The position numbers and the translations under genes were made by a program. Below are positions 23,101 through 35,318 of a stretch of 64,000 nt of DNA, piece by piece. Each line of letters starts with the position of its first letter. Position 1 is the stretch's first letter. The stretch comes from Cardiocondyla obscurior. Lineage: Eukaryota; Arthropoda; Insecta; Hymenoptera; Formicidae. The notes under the pieces are model-generated. The model was not told the DNA's origin and did not search any database. It worked only from the letters and a program-made list of their open reading frames with translations. The stretch spans positions 2,048,501-2,112,500 of the forward strand of contig NC_091884.1 of assembly GCF_019399895.1 (NCBI RefSeq), in the 5' to 3' direction.

Positions 23101-24343
23101 GTAACGCCAATATTTTTTTTTCTTTTAGACAGGAAACTCACGTAAATTATTTAATTTATTATTTAAATTGAAAAATAAATTAATTAGAAATTTAATTCAT
23201 CGAGGAGCCAGGAAAATTAAACCGCAATGTCAATCGTAATCGCACGAATTGTAAATCGAATAGGCACCGCTTACGAATAGATACAAATTACCGGGACGTT
23301 CGTCAGATTTCACTGTCGCCTTTAGCCGCAATTATCTTAATCGCGATGATACCTGCTCATCACGAGCGATATTCATCACGACGAGGAATCGTGGGAGATG
23401 AGTCGGTGAGTGTAACGACAGTTTTCAAGGTAATGCGGGGGTCTTGAAGTGGGTTGAGGCTATAGAGACTCGTCTTTTTATATAACATCGTGCTGTGCAT
23501 AAATCTCTTTGCAAGTCTGGCGAAAGTAAGATAACACCGAATTGATTTCGCTCGAAAACGCCGCGTGATCGGTCTTCCCGTTTAATCACGCGGCCGTAAA
23601 GTTATTCCACCCGGCGCGTACACCTCGAATCGCTGTTTAGGTTTAGGTTTCTCTATAATCATCACTTTCCGATAAGAAATTATAAGTCCGCGACACTCAT
23701 CAGTCCGGGTTTTTAAATAGCAATGAACATTACGAAAGGATGTACTTAATTTCGAATCTCATATTTAATAATCGCGCGCGCCCATCTGTTAAATTATTTA
23801 GAGTTTATTTCAACGACGCAGATCTTCTGATAGGGAAAGCCTAAGCTTTCGGAAATAAAATTGTCAACTTAACGACTGCTAGATTTTGTCGAAAATATTC
23901 TTTAGACACTCTCGCTTCGCAAATCGATTCTCATACGAAATTTCTTTTTCCTTTTCTCAGACGACGTTCCTTACATTTGGACGTCCGGACGCCTCTGCGA
24001 CTTCAAGGGCTGCGAGAACCGGCGTGACCTCGAGCCCAAGGCCCTGCACGGCTGGTTCTGGTCGGCGAATCGCGAGAAGATGGCACCCACCAACCAGGCA
24101 CCGATTGGTTGGAGCTTCAATCCGTGGTCGCAAACCGGCCACAAGAAGGTCAGGCAGCCGGACAATGCGGAGTATGACATCAACGGCACCAACGAATCCT
24201 GCCTGTCGGTCTTGAACAACGTTTACAGCGACGGCATTGCCTGGCACGACGTTGCGTGCTACCATGAGAAACCGTTCGTCTGCGAGGACTCCGAGGAGTT
24301 GCTCAACTACGTGGCCAGCACCAACCGCGGTATTCGCCTCTAA
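11002..24343 (+). CDS. secreted C-type lectin-domain protein (three coding exons)
   Basis: Joining 11002-11137, 20358-20537 and 23961-24343 gives 699 bases, or 232 residues, with no stop before the final TAA. All junctions are AG/GT and both introns are phase 1. Residues 1-17 form a signal peptide (MMLVPLAIVLLAAFVNA, probable cleavage after VNA). A short linker and one C-type lectin domain (about 46-216) follow. The domain carries QPD at 171-173, the calcium/sugar motif usually linked to galactose-type binding, and WHD at 200-202 in the place of the usual WND. Eight cysteines (43, 80, 84, 118, 123, 186, 205, 213) would allow four disulfides, including the conserved 186-205 and 80-213 pairs. 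N-glycosylation sequons sit at N180 and N183. The product should be extracellular. By recall it is closest to the insect schlaff/Clect27 and CG6055 group, linked in flies to cuticle or epidermal barrier. Which paralog it is cannot be settled here. An in-frame TAG lies directly before the first ATG, which fixes the start. Confidence 0.93.
12093..12129 (+). repeat. perfect 13-bp inverted repeat plus T-tract
   Basis: CGGCCGTGCCTCG at 12093-12105 is matched exactly by its reverse complement at 12108-12120, with only TC between them. A C and eight T follow (12121-12129). In RNA this would be a very stable GC-rich hairpin with a U-tail, shaped like a bacterial intrinsic terminator. It sits inside an insect intron, so a terminator role is not assumed. 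Confidence 0.85.
16117..16239 (+). repeat. cluster of four small perfect inverted repeats
   Basis: Four hairpins follow one another: CTCCATCC/GGATGGAG (16117-16140, loop 8), TATTTTCTG/CAGAAAATA (16160-16180, loop 3), TTCCAG/CTGGAA (16192-16206, loop 3) and GATCGAT/ATCGATC (16215-16239, loop 11). Each alone could be chance. The close series suggests a folded RNA or a remnant of a mobile element. Confidence 0.6.
18035..18063 (+). repeat. 9-bp inverted repeat
   Basis: CAAAAGGCG (18035-18043) and CGCCTTTTG (18055-18063) pair perfectly across an 11-base loop. A stem of this size is expected a few times per window by chance, so no function is claimed. Confidence 0.5.
20358..20537 (+). CDS. lectin coding exon 2: N-terminal half of the lectin fold
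   Basis: This exon is 180 bases, starts and ends in phase 1, and encodes residues 46-105. It opens with the RPKQFNFRGHNYFYSG strand. The first domain helix region (WLDARNICREYC) and LISMETQEENN follow, which are typical of the start of a C-type lectin fold. The acceptor is TTTGCAG and the donor is GTAAGT. Its symmetric phase means skipping would keep the frame but remove half the domain. Confidence 0.92.
20538..23960 (+). other. lectin intron, 3.4 kb, with a CpG-rich block
   Basis: This phase 1 intron runs from GTAAGT to TTTTCTCAG. AT-rich DNA and poly-A runs occupy the first 1.2 kb, and a tetranucleotide repeat follows at 21760-21801. From about 21.9 to 22.95 kb the sequence is markedly CpG-rich and gives overlapping open frames on both strands. 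None resembles a known protein. A TATATAA at 23479-23485 is followed by a donor-like GTAAGA at 23526, which could mark an alternative start, but there is no further support. Confidence 0.7.
21745..21801 (+). repeat. two TTAGG units plus compound GTCC/TTCC microsatellite
   Basis: TTAGGTTAGG (21745-21754), the insect telomere motif, is followed at 21760-21801 by about three to four GTCC units, one ATCC and about six TTCC units. Two telomere units are too few to call an interstitial telomere. The tetranucleotide run is a clear microsatellite. Confidence 0.8.
23961..24343 (+). CDS. lectin coding exon 3: ligand-binding half and C-terminus
   Basis: This exon encodes residues 106-232 and the TAA. 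It opens with DVPYIWTSG, then a small CDFKGC loop that adds one disulfide. It then carries QPD (171-173), ESCLSVLNN, AWHDVACYHEKPFVC and a 19-residue C-terminal tail ending RGIRL. These are the long-loop and WND-type regions that bind calcium and sugar in active family members. The His in WHD replaces the common Asn, so true calcium binding is uncertain. Confidence 0.95.
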
Positions 24344-25330
24344 AGCGATCGCGGTCAACCCGACACCTACGTGGTGATCATGCGATCGTTCATCAGCGTC
24401 ATATCAGCACTCACCTTTCCTTCTATACTTCCCGTCGCAGTGCCGACGAGACACGTGCCAAACAGAGACGCGAGATTTCCACGTGGCGATTTTTTTTAAT
24501 CCTCGAATGATCACAGAAAAAAAACCTTCGCGAATGTGACGTAACGGAAAAGAAGTTTTGTGATTTTTTTTTTCATTTCTTTCTTTCTTTCTTTCTTTTT
24601 TTTTTAACTAAAATAAATTTGTAATTTAGAATGCGAAAGATTTTTATAATTATATGTTACATATGATGCAACACTGCGATATTTTAATCTTTTTCTTTTT
24701 GTCTTTTTTTCTTTTTTTTTTTTTAATAAGTGTTATTTGAAATCATAAGAGATCGTTTCATAATTTGTACATCTTTCTGGCGCTTTTATTAATTCATACT
24801 GTCATACCGGTGTGAATTTCCATGACGTGATCAGCGAAAAATGATTTACGATACTCTGTAAAAAAATAAAAATGAGCAATTGGTGGAATATCATGCGCTT
24901 ATATAAAATGTTTGTTAAATAAAAGCAAAAATATAGAACGAACAAATTTGTGCGAATAATTCATACCAAGTTTTTTATTGTATAGCGACTTTCAATTGAA
25001 ATTTATTCGATACTGTGAATTTACTGTACTATATTTGAATAGAAGTAATAATATAAATTTTCTACAAATGTATTTATGAAAGTTCAATATAAAAAGAAAA
25101 TGCATTGTTTGATCATTGAGCAAACGTGTCTCGTCGCTGCGTTTTTTTTTTTTTTTTTTGCACTCATCGTATCGAAGAAACTCAATAATAATTATATATA
25201 TATATTTTTTTTTTAATTTGTAATCACAGTATCCGCTAAAGAGAGTAATTAATTGTGTACATGTATTTATTGAGATATATATTTTGGCTGGCAGTCTCTG
25301 TACATTTATGAATAAACGTTAATCTTACGT
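24344..25330 (+). other. lectin 3' UTR and candidate polyadenylation signals
   Basis: The sequence becomes strongly AT-rich after the stop. AATAAA occurs at 24918-24923 and again at 25311-25316, among others, so the transcript could end at either point. CTTT and T-rich runs (24570-24606, 24690-24724, 25141-25160) lie between. No coding frame is supported. Confidence 0.55.
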
Positions 25331-28300
25331 GAATCATGTATTATTTAATATAAAATTTTTCAGCAATTTTCAAACCTAAAGAATACAAATTTCAATAGCG
25401 ATTATTTATCTATTAGTTAATCTATTAAATATTAAATACATAGGTCGAGCCTGAGATTGTAATTCTGTATTCGCAGATGCGAATCTTCGAAGACTGTACC
25501 ATCGCGGCAAATCGTAAGATCTTACCTGATAAAATTTACCTGAGGTTGTAAGTAGTCTCCGTATCGTCGGTAAAAAATCTTCGTATGATCAACCAAGTAG
25601 TTCTAAATAAAGTTCTTGCACCATAACGACAAATACATATTTATAAAATATAAAAAAAATATAATATCCAATAATTATAAATCTCGTAAAATTATAAATA
25701 TAATATTATCAATTCGCTATTAAATTTTAGAAGTAATGGAAACGTTTATTAAATAAATCTCGGTGTTAAATTTTTTTTTTTGATACAGTTTTAGTTTTCA
25801 GGATATAAAATGTAATAATTTTGTTTTTTTAAATAAAATTTTTAGTGAATTAAAAATATTCAGTCGTCGATAAACGAACTTCGCTCACTTACGGTATTCA
25901 ATGCACCTTGTTGAATTGGCTGGCGATAACGTAGTACGCATACACAAGGTAGATCTCTACTTTTCGCTGTCTTCCTTTCAAAAGATGCGCAAGATTCTCG
26001 AGGTAGTAAGAGTAACGCGATCGTTCATGTCGATAAAATTAAGATAACAATCAGATATAATGATATAATAATAAATCAAGCTTACTCGGTTGTAAAAAAA
26101 TATTTATGCAATATTCACATAGTAATAAAGATGCATAAATAAATAAAATAGAAAATAAATTAACTTTTCGTTACTATTAAAATTAATAAATTAATATTTT
26201 TTCTTATCCTTTATTTTATTTTTAAATTTCTATTAAAAGAGATTTAAAAAATAATAATTGAGCGAAGAAAGGGAAAGAATGGTTTGTAGGAGAGAGTCGT
26301 ATGATATTTAAAGATCTTTATTTCAACAGTAACAAATAGACACATATTCTTTTACAACCGTTACTGTTGAGATGCAGATGTTTAAAGTCGACGAGTTTTT
26401 ATTTCTTTTTTTTTTTTTTTTTTCTTTTCTTTTCTCGTATCGCTAAAAGTATTATTTTTATAATTTGCATTTCTCTTTCTTTAAGACTTACGAGATTAAA
26501 TTCTCTTTTCGTTTGGTCATAGGTATAAAAAGATAATGTCAATTAAATCTTTTAAATACCATTGTATTTTTCTTCTGCCGCGGCGAATGTGTGTACAGAA
26601 AATTACTATGCGAATTATCTAAGCGAGGATTCATAGTTATCACGCGTTTTTGTACAGTACAATGTATAATTATTGTCATCATATACATATTATTTTATGT
26701 ATGACAATAATTATAAGAATAATAATTAATTCATTGATAATGGTGATAATGATAAATGGTGAAGAATGACAATGGCGACGTTTTAATGAACAATGACGAA
26801 TGACGTTTCGATGAGGACAATTAATATTAAACGCTGAAACTTGAAAGTTTCTCATCATCTCTCGCACGCGCACACGCACGCTTCTTACTTTTTCTTTTCT
26901 CTTTTTTATTTGTCTCTCCTTTACTAGTTTCACCTCTTTGGCTTGTGTACAGTTTTGACTGTTCGTATATAAATTATTAATTATTATTTTATTATTATAT
27001 CAATTGTATATTCATGCAGTCCATCTTGCGCGTCTTTGGACATTATCGTTATCGCGATTATGCATCTCGGAGTGCTCGTAGAACAGAAGTCGCGCCCGTC
27101 ACTTATTTGCCCGAGCATATTTACACGGAAAGTATTCGCGGATTTTGTATTCAATCGTCTCCGCGGACACACGCCTTTCGACGATTCCTTTTGATTAATT
27201 AGTAAACCGATTAATTTGTTAATTCAAATTCATATACTCGCGTACTCGACTCGGGTAACTTTTGCGATCAATTATAGCGATCGCGGCTTTTTTTTTCTTT
27301 TTTTTTTACTTTTTTTTTTTTAATTTATTTATTACGTAACGTCGCATACAGAAAGTTAATAAAACCAATGGTAACTCGTTCGTAAACGTAAGGTGTCTGT
27401 CTTTGCGATAGCTATATTTCCCGCCCGTAATAGCCTTACGTTGCGTTAGATTAATTAGAACGATATGACGTTTATCTAATGTTTCGCACGCGCTCGCAAA
27501 ACTAATGTAAGTTTAGTGCTAATAATAATACGGCCGTCGCGGGCTAATAATGAAATTTCAGAAAATATCTCAAGCGAACGTCAGTCTCGCCGAAATTGTC
27601 GACCGTCGCAGGTGTTGCCCGGGGTCGCAGGTGCGTCTGCGATGCGGTGGCGCGCCTTCGCCGTATTAAGCGAGCTAATTAAAAATAAAACAAAACGACC
27701 AACAGACAGACCAGGAGGTTCCTCCGCGAGCGGAGGACACGCGGCGAAGGACAAGGCCCTCCACTTTCATCAATAAATAATAATGACAATGTAACACGTA
27801 CGATATAAAATTTAATCGCGGCTCGCACTTTTCAGTCGATCGCTTAATCACTCAATCACTCAATCGAAGATCGCGTAGTCAGGAAACTTAAAAAAAAAAA
27901 AAAAAATCGTTACGATAAAATTACGCACCACTTTCCGCTGGACCCGTTATGTATCGCTTCAATTATTTAACATCCACTTAAAAGGAAAAAAAATATATAT
28001 AAATATATATAATATTAAAATTGAACATAATATTTCACACGTCGTTTCTTCGCACATTTTCGGCCTACTTTGTACACAACTCACACATTCTTTTGGTAAT
28101 TAAATAATAATAACATATTCTATATAATACAATAAATTAGTTGTTAAATTAATATGCAATCGTTTCGATTCACGTACGCCGATACATAACAGATTCGTGA
28201 GCACTCTCGCTTCGGATGAAGCGAAAAAAGAAAACTCAACGCACTTGATTTATTGGCTTATTTTGTCAACAAAACTACCGTAAAAAAAAAGAAGAAAAAA

Positions 28301-31300
28301 AAAAATTAGCGGTCGGCGAAGAGAGAAGAGTTTGCCTACGGAACGACTCCGTGTCAAATAAATTTAGAGAAAGTTCTCTCTTTAGCTTTGAGACAGATAT
28401 ACATACATATTATAATCGACAGCGACATACCGTAATTCTTCCGGCAATATATTTAATTAAATACGCATCACAGAAACTAAAGTAGGAACGATTACGATAC
28501 GTACGATATGGAATTAAGCTAATGAGTTTAATCATTGCGCTTCATCGCAGACTTTTACGATCTTCGATCGCTCGATCGCTACGAACGAACATATAATAAT
28601 CGCGCACGCCACTTTGATTTAAATATTAACACACGTATGGACGCATACACATACGGGGGAAAAAAAAAAAGAACTTATACGCGCTTGGGCGGAATGCGCT
28701 CTCCGCCCTTTTAAAAATAAAACAAAAACAAAACAGAAGATAGCGGACCTGAACTCGAGCTTTCGGGCGCGGATCGAGTGCCAGAGCGTAAATTAAAGTC
28801 CAGATAGCTTCGAGCGAGATGCTGTTTCCCGGTGTTGTTTTTCTCGTTTCTTTCAGGCTCACTGGACATCCGGATCGAAATCCGATGACGCTTTTGGAAA
28901 GGTGACAGATGTGTGACGATAAGAAAATTTGATTCCAAAAAGGACTTTGAGGCTTGTTCGTTAAAACCGGCGCATGACGAGAGCAAAAGAAGCCTTGATA
29001 TCGTTTGAATGCCGAAAATTAAGTTTCGAGTTCCCTTTTTTTTTTTTTTTGGTATTAATACGATGTCGTAATGCCGATGTAATAGCAATCTCTCTGCTCA
29101 TTCGAGTTTGTCTTCCCGCAGTTTTAATCACGCCGTTTTTAAGTGTCATGGTTGAAAACATTATTGAACGTCATAATTCGAGGTAATTAGAGGATATTTA
29201 ATAATCCTTAAGCTATAAGAAATTAATTACACAGTGTCGAGTGCGAGCAGAATAATCTATAGTGATTGATCAATTTCTCATGGATTAAAACTTACTGCAC
29301 TTATTTAAGACCCAACTTTATACTTTCAATAATCCTTATTTTAGAAGAAAATAATTGGATAAGTCTCTCGTTCGTATACTATAATGACATAACTTAATCT
29401 TTCAACACAAAAAAAAAAAGAAAAAAGAAAAAAAAAGGGAAACCTGTTCAATTCTTTTTTCCAAATTCTACGAGACAAAAAATTAATCAGAATTTTATTT
29501 TTAAAATGTTGGAAAATTGAGTTTAGGTATAGGCATTACGCGGATCATTTACGCGAGGGATTTTGAACGGCGTATAATTTATTCCCACGTTCGGGTTACG
29601 AGCATGTGTAAATAATTATACGGCGCAGCACGTGCTCTTTGGCATCGTCATTTAACCCGGCGATGGATTAATAAAATGGAAATTCATACGTTATAAATGC
29701 TGTATGAAGTCTCTAAATTATATATTTCCCCGTTGGATGTTAATGGCCAACGAATCGACACCTGTTCGATTTTCCTGGGAAAAGCAACTCTTTTTGGCTG
29801 GGGCTGTATTTCACGATGCATAAATTATCGTTAACAACGATGGTAATTAATGGAAGCTCGAATCGATCGAGCATTATGAAAGGCTCGGACCACTTCAAAA
29901 GAACTCGAATCGTTGCTGCATTCACGAAGCAAATCGAATTAAATATTTAACGAGTCTGTATACATAACGAAAATCACGTTTGATTTATTGGCACAAACTT
30001 AATAACTTTACTTTGCATATAATAATTTATATTTACGTAACAATAGAAACAAAAGGTTTATTGACTTACTGACAAATATGTGCACAAAAGATAAAAATCT
30101 TAATTTGCACGTAATTTGTTCGACAAGATAATGAGAAAGTTATTTCTCCGAGTATTAATAAATGACGAAAATTAATTACTTGTTTCCCAGCCTTTTTCAT
30201 TATTTTGTTATGTCCGAAAATCGTACGTATTTAAATCAAATGAATAAAAATTTATAAAAAAAGGGGAAAAAAAATCATCTTTTCTTTCGCGCTGTAATAA
30301 AGAGTATATACCTTTTCTTTCTGGCGATTGGGAACACTTGCGGTCTTTTATGCGAGATACTTTCAACCATAATTGTCACATCTAGAATCGTGCACGTGCA
30401 CGATATGGTCGGCCGTTGGTCGGAACGTCACTTTTGCTCCCCTTTTGCATTCTTCCTCCAAGTACACACTTGTCGTCTGACATAGCCAGCCAGCCAACCA
30501 ACCATCGAAGCTCTCCTTCGTCTCCTTGACTCTTTGAGCAACCACCTTTCGGGCTCTCTTCAGCATCCTCTTCTGGCTCTCAGTGTTCTTGAATCCTTAA
30601 ACCTTCATAGACCTCCTCAACCTCACTCCCTCCCTCTTTCTCCCTCTCTCTCTCTTTTCTTTGCGTCACTTTTCTTCAGCGTCATCGGTATCTCGACCTT
30701 CTTTTACCGTCTTAAAGCGAGTTACATAGCCGTCGTACTTTAAGCTAAGATCTGGCGTTAGCTGCCTTCGCGGGTACTAATTGACTAGCATCGTTAATTA
30801 CTCTCGTTTGATCTCTCGCTCGCGCTCGATTCCGCGTCCTCTCGGCGCTCTTTCCGCTTCTCTCCGAGGACTACTTTCTCGCCTTACGTCGGCCCGGACG
30901 TGCCGCGCACCGGCACCGAAAGCTACTATCTTTTTCTTGTCGCCACGAAAGAAACGATAGCAATTACCAAGAATATATACTAATAAAAATAATATAATAA
31001 TATATTACTGTTTCCGCACTAAATCTTATGTATTATTTGGTATCGTATAATAGGGTCATCACACTACGACCAGTGCAACATAAATAAAAATTACATTAGT
31101 ATTTGATCCTCGTCGAAACAAGAAGGAACCTACCGGGCAGAATTTCCATTTCTTTTCCCCTGAGTTAAACGCGCTACCCTAGATCGCGTAAGTATGGGAA
31201 AATAATTTTCGCTCGTCGACTAATTGACGATTTTACATATTTCATCCCGTGGCACTCGCGCAGGGTTCCCTAAAGCCAAGGAAAAAAAAAAAAAAAGAAA

Positions 31301-33716
31301 AAAAAAGAACCTCTCCCCCCCCAAAAAAAATTACTATTAAAAAGAATCGGGCTTTGTATACGTGGAACAACGCAGCTGGTTCCCTTTTTACGAAAAATAA
31401 ATATAGGAATCGCGGGATGAAAAGTCGGCGCGGCCCGTACCTACAGATATGATAATACGATCGCTAATTAATTGTCACTCGAGAACACATATGCGAAATC
31501 AAATGCAATTTTTCCCCTCCTTCTATTTTCGCGGGAAGTGCAGAAGAAACCTTGGCAATTACGATTAACGAAATTTAACGTACGAGTCGTGCTGAACGGG
31601 CGGACTTGGGAAGGGACAAGAAAGGCGCGCATGGCGCTAAGTCGTATTACAAAATAGGCAGTGGCGTCGGGGCCATCTCGACAAACGAACAACCTATACA
31701 ACTAAATATCAGAGAGACACATACCGCGACGCTATCCAAACTGCTGTGCAGACTTTGGCTGGCGGTGTTCGAACTTTGTTCAGCGTCGCGTTAGCTTCGC
31801 GATTTTGGACGTTATCAGTCACTGCGCATTCAACGCAAAATGAACCGTCAGACAAAGTTAGACTTTCCATATTCTGAGGGGAACAAAGACAAGCCTCTTC
31901 CGTAACCTCGGGTTACTTTGATACATCACCTTCGCTCTATAATTTTGATAAATAAATATCTGGCTGTATAATGAAACTACTTAAAAAAATCGTTTGCCTT
32001 TCGTTATGAATTTACATGTGTACGTATTATTATTCCGTATGAAAAGACTGTTTAATAGGGCTCGAATACGCGGAACGAATCCGTAATTGATTAATTTTGT
32101 TGTAAATGGTCAACGTAACGATATTAACGAGTTAGATATATAAATATTCTCTCCCGGTGGAAATCAAACAATCATATTGGCTAAACCTGCGGTGAAAATA
32201 CCCGTTTAGGCGGCCCATCGAACAGCCGCAAACGAGCGCTGAACACATCAAGGGCCGATGCCGGCCATCGTCGGCACAGTTATCGTTTAGGTCGCATGTC
32301 ACGCGGGCGGCGCTCGCACGATCTGATTCTGAAGACACGATGACACGATGATACGATGATAAATTAAAGGTGAGGAACATATGTCTCGCGTGTGACTATG
32401 TACACTAAGCGTGTGCTCTCCCGACAATGTGCGGCTTTTTATATTCCCTCATTTTTTTTTTTTTTAATATTTTTTTTCCCCCCTTCTCGTCGATTATAGA
32501 TACAATATGTATATTTGTATATACTTACGACAACGACGCGAAACGACTAGACTGTGACCCGACTCGAACTCTCCTCCTCCTCCTCCTCCTCCTATCTTCT
32601 TCTCACTTTTTTTTTTTTTCTCTTTTTCTCTGCTTTGTCCCGCGCCTCTTTTTTTTACTTGCATGAAACAGCTTCCATACACACGCAAAACACACACAGA
32701 GTCTCTATGGTATGTACAAGGTATTTACAATGGTGTACAATTAATGCGCGTTAATGATCGCGCGCGCAGGCAGATGCGCCGTCAGGGGGATTTTGCGAGG
32801 ACGTTAACGAGCGGTCGCTATCGAAAGCGCGGACTAGCGACTGAAAACCGACCGACAAATCGGCCGGGTGTTGTTTTGCCCGTAGGCTTGATCGCCGTTG
32901 CATTGCGCATTATTACATCCATCACTTGGAAAGCTCGCAAGAGCTTTCGCGAAAATCACAATTCGCGCGAACAGCGCCGCGCGTCGAAGCGTAAATGCTG
33001 CTTGATTTATGTACACAATTGATAGTCCAGTGCTTATCCCGAAATATTATCTTTCTGCAATATTAAATATTATTTCTTTACAATGACACAGTACAACGCT
33101 TCGACGGGTGTTACGCTGCGGGAGCGTTTTTTGATTTTCGCAAGCGCCGAGTTTCTTTACCAATATTTTTTTCTTTGCGCAAGATAAATGTGATATAATG
33201 ACGTGGAAAATATGCAACAGCTATTCCGATGAATTTCTTTTTTTTTACGACTCGACGAATTTGCATTCCTATACTGGCCGATCTATCTGTACGCGATACT
33301 AATACATGTCCGAATATCAGCAAATTTTTGTTGCAACTTTTGTGTTGACCGATGGAATTCACGAATCATAAAGAATAATACATAAACTCGATAATAATTG
33401 TGCATATTTGTGAAGTATCTGAAAAACGATAGTAATGTCAAATAGTATCAAAAAAAAAAAAAAAAAAAAAAAAGGAAGAAACAAAGAGGTACGAAATAAA
33501 TGATAATTAATTAAAGATTTCGGAATAACTCGAAATCGTCCGTTATAAAGTCTACTAGATATAATAATGTAAAAAAAAAAGGGGGAGGAAAAAATTATTA
33601 TGCTTTCTACAAATAATACTTACGTCGTTTTCCATAAATACTTCACAATTATTTGCGCGATTAGCACTATCGAATTGGCGATCAATTAGCTTTTCTTTAG
33701 CAAAATTTCTTCGCGG
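25331..33716. other. region between the convergent lectin and rhomboid genes
   Basis: This stretch is mostly AT-rich. A minus-strand AATAAA at 26317-26322 sits in a good polyadenylation context and could end the rhomboid transcript or another minus-strand transcript. A 45-base exon-like plus-strand segment with good splice sites lies at 28857-28901. A GGGCGGA/TCCGCCC hairpin followed by four T lies at 28687-28712. A 75-codon purine-rich open stretch lies on the minus strand at 30363-30590. None of these can be tied to a gene family. Confidence 0.4.
32571..32593 (+). repeat. CTC trinucleotide microsatellite
   Basis: CTC repeats run uninterrupted for about seven and a half units. A 12-base T run follows shortly after (32608-32619). 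It lies in unassigned DNA between the two genes. Confidence 0.9.
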
Positions 33717-35318
33717 CTAATCATTTGTCTCCATCGAAAGGTCTCTCAGCGGCACGAGCTCTTCATCATCAAGCTCAACACATTCTTCTACGTTTCCGTC
33801 CACGTTAACGAATTCGTCTCGCGAGTCGAATGTTTCGAGAGGGGTTTCGAGAGGAACGTCGATGGTTACCAATTTTCTCGACCGCGGTTTTTGTTTCATC
33901 ATCTTCGTACCTCTCCGTCGCGGTCATTTGTACAATGTTTCATCGACCGCGAAGTATCCATTAAGTCCTCTCGTTTCGTCTTTTACCTCTTCTGTTGCTT
34001 TACTCCGCTGTTATCCAATTCTCTCTTTTCTCTCTCTATCGTCATCATCCTTTTTTTTTTTATTATTTCCTTTTCTTTTTCTTCTTCTCGTCACCGAGCA
34101 AAGAAATTTCTTCAGCAACGCGACAAAGGACAGCGAGCGTAGTCCATACAGTCGAGTATGATTCTTTGGTTTTTCCGAGGACGACTGCGGCCAGCATTAC
34201 GCGGAAATAAACGAATGCCATAAAAGAGAATTACTCTTGTTGTATCTTGTTCAGGTTCGGACGGGAAGTGCCCTCTTCCTGAAGGATTTTGCGTTTTTCG
34301 GGTGGGTCGATCGACCTCGCTGTAATCGGCTCCGAGTCTTTGGTTTTTTTTTTTTTTCTTCAGAAAATGCGGAAGAATGCGCGACGACGGGATTGAACGA
34401 CTAGCCTCGCGGATCACGCGATTTCCCTTTTCCCGTAGACAAAGAAGAATACTATATCCGAAACCTTCTCATGCGCTTCCTCGTCGTTCCCCGGAACGAC
34501 ACGCGAAGACATTTTGCTGCGGCCCAGGATGCTCATCATGCAACAATGACGTTTTGTCCCGTTGATGGGAGGAGAACGCGAGTCCGACAGCTTCTTTTTT
34601 TCATTTTTTTTTTCTTTTTCTTTTTTTTTCCGAGATTATACCGTTCACAAAATCTCCCGCATTCCGCTGTGATAAAGTAGCCTCGACATTGCGAATTTAA
34701 GAAGCTTTTGCGGAATCGCGAAGCGAACGCCAACTACAGTATCGAACAGAAAAGGTGAAACGTATAATGAGAACATTCGCTCACCTTTTTCCTCCTCCAA
34801 TGCTGACTTCTTTTTTTTTTTCGGAAGCACGTCGCGTTTACCGATCACTACGTTTCCGTTTGAAAAAAAAAAAAAAAAAAAATATTCTTTTTCTTATCTC
34901 CGTTAGAATTGTTAATCAATAATATGTTACAATTCCTCGCTCGTTTCTCGCTTCTTCTCGACAAGCGCTCTGTCGCCTCTCTCGACTGTCGCGCGCGAAC
35001 AGGCCGGCTTGGAAGAAAATATATATACTACGAAACTATTACGCGTTCCTTCTCGCACGGAAGGGAGCCGGAGTCACGTTCTTCGAGTGGAACGACTCCG
35101 TAGCTCCCGTACCTTACGGATTCTCTGTTTTCGGTGCTTCGGGAACGATTTAGCTTTAACATGTTATCGAGAGTCCGCGGTACTTGAAAACCTCCCTCGG
35201 CGACGCCCGACAATGACAGTCCGTCCCATACTTTTCTTCGCTTCTTCCTCTTCTTCCAGGAGCGATCAGCTTCGCGTTACGTGTGCCTCGGCTGGCCGTA
35301 CGCGAAGCTGACCTCGCG
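33717..35318 (-). other. purine-rich stretch past the rhomboid stop: 3' UTR or unproven gene
   Basis: Immediately after the rhomboid stop the minus strand is unusually rich in A and G. Several of its frames give K/E/R/D-rich open stretches (35028-35240, 34645-34847, 34232-34320, 33717-33926). One segment, 34785-34847, has a poly-T acceptor tract on one side and a strong AAAAG/GTGAGC donor on the other. Because more than one frame looks protein-like over the same bases, purine bias alone can explain the pattern. A long 3' UTR of the rhomboid is the simplest reading. Confidence 0.35.

Noticed and set aside
23957..24358. Minus-strand open frame opposite the last lectin exon
   Set aside because: It is the antisense shadow of the lectin exon, which has the conserved domain motifs.
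28687..28712. GGGCGGA/TCCGCCC hairpin followed by four T
   Set aside because: A 7-bp stem of this kind is expected by chance, and the T run is short.
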